Assembly (NCBI GenBank): GCA_903994635.1
Contig: CAJEXQ010000002.1
Coordinates: 1-64,000 of the forward strand
DNA length: 64,000 nt
DNA from: an uncultured Chlorobiaceae bacterium
Lineage (GTDB): Bacteria; Bacteroidota; Chlorobiia; Chlorobiales; Chlorobiaceae
Direction of reading: 5' to 3'
Of this stretch, positions 59,022 to 64,000 are shown piece by piece. The translations under genes and the position numbers were made by a program. Positions within the stretch are counted from its first letter, which is position 1. Each line of letters begins with the position of its first letter. Under the pieces are notes generated by a model. That model did not search any database. It saw only the letters and a list, made by a program, of their open reading frames with translations, and was not told where the DNA came from.

Positions 59022-59540
59022 ATGAAGCGAGATAAAAAAGAGCAGGTCGTTCAGGAAGTTTCTGAAAAGATCAACAGGTCACAGGGTATATATCTGACGG
59101 AATTCCAGGGGTTGACCGTCACAAAGTTGGCTGAGCTGCGTGGCGAGTTCAGGAAAGTAGGTGTTGAGTATCGTGTTGTAAAAAATACACTTATTGCAAA
59201 GGCACTCAAAGATCTTGCAGGTGCAGACAGGCTTGCGCCGGGGCTTAAAAATACGACAGCCATTGCGTTCGGCTACGAGGACCCCCTCGCACCAGCTAAG
59301 GTTATCAAGAAGTTCTGCAAAACCAATGAGGCACTGAAGTTCAAAATGGCCTCAATTGATGGTGTTGTTTTTGGCCCAGATGCACTGCCGCAGCTCTCCG
59401 AAATGCTGAACAAAACTGAAAATATCGGGCGTGCAGCTGGAGTTGTTCACAGTGTAGTCAGTTCAGTACCAATAGTGGTCAATGCGGTGATGAGAAACCT
59501 CGTCTGCGCTCTCGACCAGATTGCCAGGCAAAAAGAATAA
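59022..59540 (+). CDS. rplJ: 50S ribosomal protein L10
   Basis: L10 anchors the L7/L12 dimers to the ribosomal stalk base. The 172-residue protein begins MKRDKKEQVVQEVSEKINRSQGIYLTEFQGLTVTKLAELRGEFRKVGVEYRVVKNTLIAKAL, the conserved rRNA-binding domain, and ends with the helix that binds L12. It lies only 18 bases after rplA, so there is no long L10 leader as in E. coli. Confidence 0.97.
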   Translation: MKRDKKEQVVQEVSEKINRSQGIYLTEFQGLTVTKLAELRGEFRKVGVEYRVVKNTLIAKALKDLAGADRLAPGLKNTTAIAFGYEDPLAPAKVIKKFCKTNEALKFKMASIDGVVFGPDALPQLSEMLNKTENIGRAAGVVHSVVSSVPIVVNAVMRNLVCALDQIARQKE

Positions 59541-59607
59541 GTTACACAAAACTATTACGCGCTCAAGAAATCGTTATAAAATTTAAATTAAACAAGAGAG
59601 GGGAATA

Positions 59608-59982
59608 ATGTCTATTGAAACACTTGTAGAGCAGATTGGTAAATTGACTCTTACAGAAGCGTCAGAGTTAGTGAAAGCGCTTGAAGAGAAGTTTGGGGTA
59701 AGTGCAGCTCCTGTTGCAGTTGCCGGTGTTGCTGCCGTTGCTGCTGGCGATGTTGTTGTCGTAGAAGAGCAGACTGAGTTTGATGTTGTATTGACTGCCG
59801 CAGGCGAAAGTAAAATTAATGTCATCAAGGCTGTTCGTGCTATAACGGGTCTTGGTCTGAAAGAGGCTAAGGATCTTGTTGATGGCGCTCCGAAAACGGT
59901 GAAGGAAGCTATTTCCAAGGACGAAGCAGAAAAGATTGCCAAGGAGCTGAAGGACGCTGGTGCATCAGTCGAGGTGAAGTGA
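59608..59982 (+). CDS. rplL: 50S ribosomal protein L7/L12
   Basis: L12 is the multi-copy stalk protein that recruits translation GTPases. The 124-residue protein has the N-terminal dimerisation domain (1-30), an Ala/Val-rich hinge (about 33-50), and the C-terminal factor-binding domain with [65 protein letters not shown] lies upstream of the ATG. A strong hairpin follows. Confidence 0.98.
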   Translation: MSIETLVEQIGKLTLTEASELVKALEEKFGVSAAPVAVAGVAAVAAGDVVVVEEQTEFDVVLTAAGESKINVIKAVRAITGLGLKEAKDLVDGAPKTVKEAISKDEAEKIAKELKDAGASVEVK

Positions 59983-60008
59983 TCTTTGAAAAGAGTCATT
60001 ACTAAAGC

Positions 60009-60048
60009 AAGCTCCGTTTCGATATGAAACGGAGCTTTGTCTGTTTGT
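60009..60048 (+). terminator. 12-bp hairpin between rplL and rpoB (terminator or attenuator)
   Basis: AAGCTCCGTTTC (60009-60020) and GAAACGGAGCTT (60026-60037) form a perfect 12-bp stem with a 5-base loop, followed by TGTCTGTTTGT, which is T-rich but broken. It lies in a 209-base gap with no other gene. In E. coli the rplL-rpoB gap holds a partial terminator that lowers rpoBC output; this hairpin is in the same place. Confidence 0.65.
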
Positions 60049-60191
60049 ATAAGAACAGTTTTGATGGTGGTTCCTGTGATGATACGATTAGGGCTTTTCC
60101 GGGCGTTTCTCTGTTCCGGTAGTGTTATGATGAAGTTTTGTGATGACTTAATCTGTAAGTAATTCATGCAATTGATAAAAGTGAGGTGCAT

Positions 60192-63100
60192 GTGAAAGTG
60201 GCTGACGCAACAACGACACCCTGTATTGATTTTTCTAAAATTCAAAGTATTATAGAGCCTCCGGATTTATTAAAAGTTCAGTTAGACTCGTTTCACAATT
60301 TTATACAGGATAGCGTACCCCTTGCCAAAAGGAAGGATCATGGCCTTGAAAGGGTTCTTCGCGGCGCATTCCCTATTACCGATACCAGGGGACTCTATCT
60401 CCTTGAGTATATTTCGTACAGCTTTGACAAGCCAAAGTATACCGTTGAAGATTGTATTGAACGGGGCCTGACTTATGATGTTTCCCTGAAAGTCAAACTC
60501 AAGCTATCCTACAAGGACGAAGCTGATGAGACCGACTGGAAGGAGACTATACAGCAGGAGGTTTACCTTGGCAGAATTCCTTATATGACGGACCGGGGTA
60601 CCTTTATTGTCAACGGAGCAGAGCGCGTTGTGGTTGCCCAGCTTCACCGCTCGCCTGGTGTGGTATTTAGTGAAGCTATCCATCCGAACGGCAAAAAAAT
60701 GTATTCGGCCAAAATTGTGCCGACCAGAGGCTCATGGATTGAGTTTCAGACTGATATCAATAACCAGATATTTGTCTATATCGATCAGAAAAAGAATTTT
60801 TTGGTCACGGCGCTGCTTCGTGCCATCGGTTTTGCTCGTGATGAGGATATTCTTGCTCTTTTTGATCTTGTTGAAGAGATTCCTCTCAAGCCAGGCAAAA
60901 AGGAGCAACTTGTCGGTATGTATCTCGCCTCCGATATTGTAGATATGCAGACAGGCGAAGTTGTTAGTGCGAGAACTGCGATTACCGAGGATATTTACGA
61001 GCAGATCGTCGCTGCTGGCTACAAGAGTGTCAAGGTGATGAAGAGCTTTTCGGGCGGCGACAAGGGGCAAGACAAATCCATCATTATCAACACGATTCTC
61101 AATGACAGTTCTGCGACTGAGGAAGAGGCGCTTGAGATTGTTTATGAGGAGCTGAGAGCCAATGAGGCACCCGATATTGATGCGGCAAGAAGTTTTCTTG
61201 AGAGAACCTTTTTCAACCAGAAGAAATATGATCTGGGTGAGGTTGGGCGCTACAGGATCAAGAAAAAGCTCGCGAAAGAGTTTGATGATCTGAGCAGCTA
61301 TCTTGCCGAAACCCCAGAGTTGAAACAACTTTCAGATACCATTTACGAGAAAATTCTCCAGACTATTCAGTCATTTTCTGACGAACCAAATGGTGAGGAT
61401 ATTCTGGTACTGACCCATTATGATATCATATCGGTCATTTACTACCTCATCAAACTGGTTAACGGGTTGGCTGAAGTCGATGATGTCGATCATCTGGCTA
61501 ACCGCCGTGTGCGCTCGGTTGGGGAACAACTTGCAGCACAGTTTGTTATAGGTCTGGCCAGAATGGGTAAGAATGTTCGTGAAAAGCTCAACTCCAGGGA
61601 CTCCGACAAGATTGCACCTGCTGACCTGATCAACGCACGAACAGTTTCAAGTGTTGTTTCAAGCTTCTTTGCGACCAGCCAGCTCTCCCAGTTTATGGAC
61701 CAGACGAACCCTTTGGCTGAAATGACCAATAAAAGAAGGGTTTCAGCGCTTGGACCAGGAGGCCTTACAAGAGAGCGTGCAGGTTTTGAGGTTCGAGACG
61801 TTCACTATACGCACTATGGCCGCTTGTGCCCGATTGAAACTCCTGAAGGTCCTAATATCGGTCTTATCTCCTCTCTTTCAGTTTATGCGGAGATCAACGA
61901 CAAGGGATTTATCCAGACTCCCTACAGGGTTGTTGAGAAGGGTCAGGTGACGGACACCGTACAGATGCTCTCGGCAGAAGACGAGGAGAACAAGATTACT
62001 GTGCCAGTGAGTGTGCCGCTTGATGAAAATCAGAGAATCGCTCTTGAGACGGTTCAAGCCAGAACGAAGGGCGATTATCCGGTGGTGGCAGCAGAGGATG
62101 TTAATTTTATGGATGTCTCTCCTGTTCAAATTGTCAGTGCGGCAGCGGCCTTGATTCCTTTCCTTGAGCATGATGACGGCAACCGTGCCTTGATGGGTGC
62201 TAACATGCAACGTCAGGCGGTTCCGCTGTTGACCTCTGAAGCTCCGGTGGTTGGCACCGGTATGGAAGCAAAGGTTGCACGCGACTCCCGTTCGGTTATT
62301 GTAGCAGAAGGGCCCGGCGTGCTCGAAGAGGTTACGTCAGAATATATCCAGGTTCGCTACGACCTGAACACCGACAATGACATGCGGATCTCTATGCTTG
62401 ATCCCGATGAAGGGTTGAAAACATATAAGCTGATCAAGTTCAAGCGCTCTAACCAGGACACCTGTATCTCGCAGAAACCTCTTGTTCACATTGGTCAGCG
62501 TGTTGAAACAGGGACTGTTCTGGCTGATAGCTCTTCGACGGAGAATGGAGAACTTGCCCTTGGGAAAAATGTTCTGGTAGCATTCATGCCATGGCGTGGC
62601 TATAACTTTGAAGATGCTATCATTCTCAGTGAACGGCTCGTTTATGATGATGTTTTCACTTCAATTCATATTCATGAGTTTGAGGCAAATGTGCGTGATA
62701 CCAAACGTGGTGAGGAGCAGTTTACCCGCGATATTTATAATGTTAGTGATGAAGCGCTCAGAAACCTTGACGAGAACGGAATTGTGCATATTGGTGCCGA
62801 GGTCAAGGAACGGGATATTCTTGTTGGAAAAATAACTCCGAAAGGGGAGAGCGATCCTACGCCAGAAGAGAAGCTGCTGAGGGCGATTTTTGGTGACAAG
62901 TCAAGTGATGTGAAGGATGCCTCCATGCATGTGCCTGCAGGAATGAAGGGGATTGTTATCAAGACAAAACTTTTCAGTCGCAAGAAAAAGGTTGGTTTGG
63001 ATGTGAAGGAGAAGATTGAACTTGTTGACAGGAAATATGATTCCAAAGAGTATGATCTGCGCAAGCGGTTTGCAAAATGGGTCAAACAGCTTCTTGATGG

Positions 63101-64000
63101 CAAGAGTTCGACAGGCCTCTACAGTGATAAGGGCAAGCTTCTTCTGGTCGAGGGAGGTGCCTATGATGAAGGTATGTTGGCGAAGTTCAGTTCTATGCCA
63201 TTCCTTGAATCGATTGACTTTTCAAAGGGAGTCACGGATTCCAAAAAGGTAAACGACAATGTAGTTCGCCTTGTCAAGGAGTTCCGTTTCATGCTTAAAG
63301 ATATTTCGGACGAGAGGGATAATGAGAAATACAAGATAAATGTTGGCGACGAGCTTCCTCCAGGCATTGAGGAGCTTGCAAAGGTTTATATCGCCCAGAA
63401 AAGAAAGATACAGGTCGGTGACAAGATGGCCGGTCGGCATGGTAACAAAGGTGTGGTTGGAAAAATACTTCCCATTGAGGATATGCCTTTCATGGCTAAT
63501 GGTACTCCGGTCGATATTGTGCTTAACCCTCTTGGTGTGCCAAGCCGTATGAATATCGGGCAGCTTTATGAAACATCGCTTGGCTGGGCAGCAAAAACGC
63601 TTGGTGTCAAGTTTAAAACACCGATTTTCAATGGTGCCACCTATGAGGAAGTGCAGCATGAACTTGAAAGGGCTGGTTTGCCAGCTCATGGCAAGGTCAG
63701 TCTGTTTGACGGACGTTCCGGTGAGCGGTTTGATGATGAAGTGACGGTTGGATATATATATATGCTTAAGCTAAGCCATCTTGTTGATGACAAGATTCAT
63801 GCCCGTTCAACCGGTCCGTACTCGCTCATTACCCAGCAGCCACTTGGTGGCAAGGCGCAGTTTGGAGGTCAGAGGTTTGGTGAAATGGAGGTATGGGCGC
63901 TTGAAGCTTATGGAGCATCCAATATCCTCAGGGAGATGCTGACGGTCAAGTCAGATGATGTGATCGGGCGTAATAAAACCTATGAGGCTATTGTAAAGGG
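60192..64000 (+). CDS. rpoB: DNA-directed RNA polymerase subunit beta (3' end outside window)
   Basis: RpoB forms one side of the polymerase active-site cleft. About 1269 codons are present and the frame stays open to the window edge, so the C-terminus is missing. The rifampicin region [42 protein letters not shown] is present in sensitive form, as are [41 protein letters not shown] and [24 protein letters not shown]. The start is taken as GTG 60192 after GAGG; GTG 60186 and GTG 60198 are alternatives. Confidence 0.97.
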   Translation, partial: MKVADATTTPCIDFSKIQSIIEPPDLLKVQLDSFHNFIQDSVPLAKRKDHGLERVLRGAFPITDTRGLYLLEYISYSFDKPKYTVEDCIERGLTYDVSLKVKLKLSYKDEADETDWKETIQQEVYLGRIPYMTDRGTFIVNGAERVVVAQLHRSPGVVFSEAIHPNGKKMYSAKIVPTRGSWIEFQTDINNQIFVYIDQKKNFLVTALLRAIGFARDEDILALFDLVEEIPLKPGKKEQLVGMYLASDIVDMQTGEVVSARTAITEDIYEQIVAAGYKSVKVMKSFSGGDKGQDKSIIINTILNDSSATEEEALEIVYEELRANEAPDIDAARSFLERTFFNQKKYDLGEVGRYRIKKKLAKEFDDLSSYLAETPELKQLSDTIYEKILQTIQSFSDEPNGEDILVLTHYDIISVIYYLIKLVNGLAEVDDVDHLANRRVRSVGEQLAAQFVIGLARMGKNVREKLNSRDSDKIAPADLINARTVSSVVSSFFATSQLSQFMDQTNPLAEMTNKRRVSALGPGGLTRERAGFEVRDVHYTHYGRLCPIETPEGPNIGLISSLSVYAEINDKGFIQTPYRVVEKGQVTDTVQMLSAEDEENKITVPVSVPLDENQRIALETVQARTKGDYPVVAAEDVNFMDVSPVQIVSAAAALIPFLEHDDGNRALMGANMQRQAVPLLTSEAPVVGTGMEAKVARDSRSVIVAEGPGVLEEVTSEYIQVRYDLNTDNDMRISMLDPDEGLKTYKLIKFKRSNQDTCISQKPLVHIGQRVETGTVLADSSSTENGELALGKNVLVAFMPWRGYNFEDAIILSERLVYDDVFTSIHIHEFEANVRDTKRGEEQFTRDIYNVSDEALRNLDENGIVHIGAEVKERDILVGKITPKGESDPTPEEKLLRAIFGDKSSDVKDASMHVPAGMKGIVIKTKLFSRKKKVGLDVKEKIELVDRKYDSKEYDLRKRFAKWVKQLLDGKSSTGLYSDKGKLLLVEGGAYDEGMLAKFSSMPFLESIDFSKGVTDSKKVNDNVVRLVKEFRFMLKDISDERDNEKYKINVGDELPPGIEELAKVYIAQKRKIQVGDKMAGRHGNKGVVGKILPIEDMPFMANGTPVDIVLNPLGVPSRMNIGQLYETSLGWAAKTLGVKFKTPIFNGATYEEVQHELERAGLPAHGKVSLFDGRSGERFDDEVTVGYIYMLKLSHLVDDKIHARSTGPYSLITQQPLGGKAQFGGQRFGEMEVWALEAYGASNILREMLTVKSDDVIGRNKTYEAIVK

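Overview
The window is a gene-dense stretch of a green sulfur bacterium (Chlorobiaceae; Chlorobium/Pelodictyon-like). The main evidence is a homodimeric type I reaction-centre core gene (pscA, with the F_X motif cysteines at 527 and 536), its two-[4Fe-4S] partner pscB, and the dark-operative protochlorophyllide reductase genes bchN-bchB-bchL. These sit among housekeeping genes typical of the Chlorobi. No phage, transposase, CRISPR array, rRNA gene or obvious horizontally acquired island was seen.

Layout. (1) 1-20026, + strand: the str, S10, spc and alpha ribosomal superoperon: rpsL-rpsG-fusA-tuf, terminator, rpsJ-rplC-rplD-rplW-rplB-rpsS-rplV-rpsC-rplP-rpmC-rpsQ-rplN, a tRNA-Gly(TCC), then rplX-rplE-rpsN-rpsH-rplF-rplR-rpsE-rpmD-rplO-secY-map-infA-rpmJ-rpsM-rpsK-rpsD-rpoA-rplQ. 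(2) 20027-25743: terminators and a 64-bp inverted-repeat element, then rsmG(-), manC(+), cysS(-), engB and purA. (3) 25760-29930: a thiamine-binding family protein, then bchN-bchB-bchL. (4) 30121-31955: gmhA, ribH, and an acyltransferase on the minus strand. (5) 31973-40915: thrC and thrB (-), the split ATP synthase pair atpA-atpG (+), thrA and cinA. (6) 41042-45115: mutL, tRNA-Arg(CCT), mtgA, a small rubredoxin gene (-), dapF (-). (7) 45116-49600: a 411-bp regulatory region, pscA-pscB and a dolichyl-phosphate-mannose-synthase-like glycosyltransferase. (8) 49642-56506: an EF-G-like GTPase (-), eno, a FtsB/DivIC-like protein, long-form ispG and an SDR. (9) 56582-64000: tRNA-Thr(TGT), tRNA-Tyr, tRNA-Thr(GGT), tRNA-Trp, then secE-nusG-rplK-rplA-rplJ-rplL and rpoB, which runs off the right end.

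How the parts fit. Ribosome synthesis, translation factors, SecY/SecE and RNA polymerase subunits dominate both ends. The middle supplies bacteriochlorophyll (bchNBL), the reaction centre (pscAB), ATP synthase F1 subunits, an isoprenoid step (ispG), threonine/lysine-branch amino acids (thrABC, dapF) and envelope synthesis (manC, gmhA, mtgA, acyltransferase, glycosyltransferase).

I did not find an obviously new multi-gene system. The observations most worth a second look are: a near-consensus promoter upstream of pscA whose -35 lies inside a 19-bp dyad, with a second perfect palindrome just after the -10; a tRNA-Gly(TCC) inside the S10/spc operon while the same isoacceptor is absent from the tRNA cluster before secE; an 18-bp tandem-repeat expansion in pscB; an EF-G paralogue lacking the catalytic histidine; and several strong RNA hairpins at gene junctions (pscA/pscB, rplL/rpoB, rplX/rplE, manC leader). 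All promoter, terminator and operator calls are by eye.
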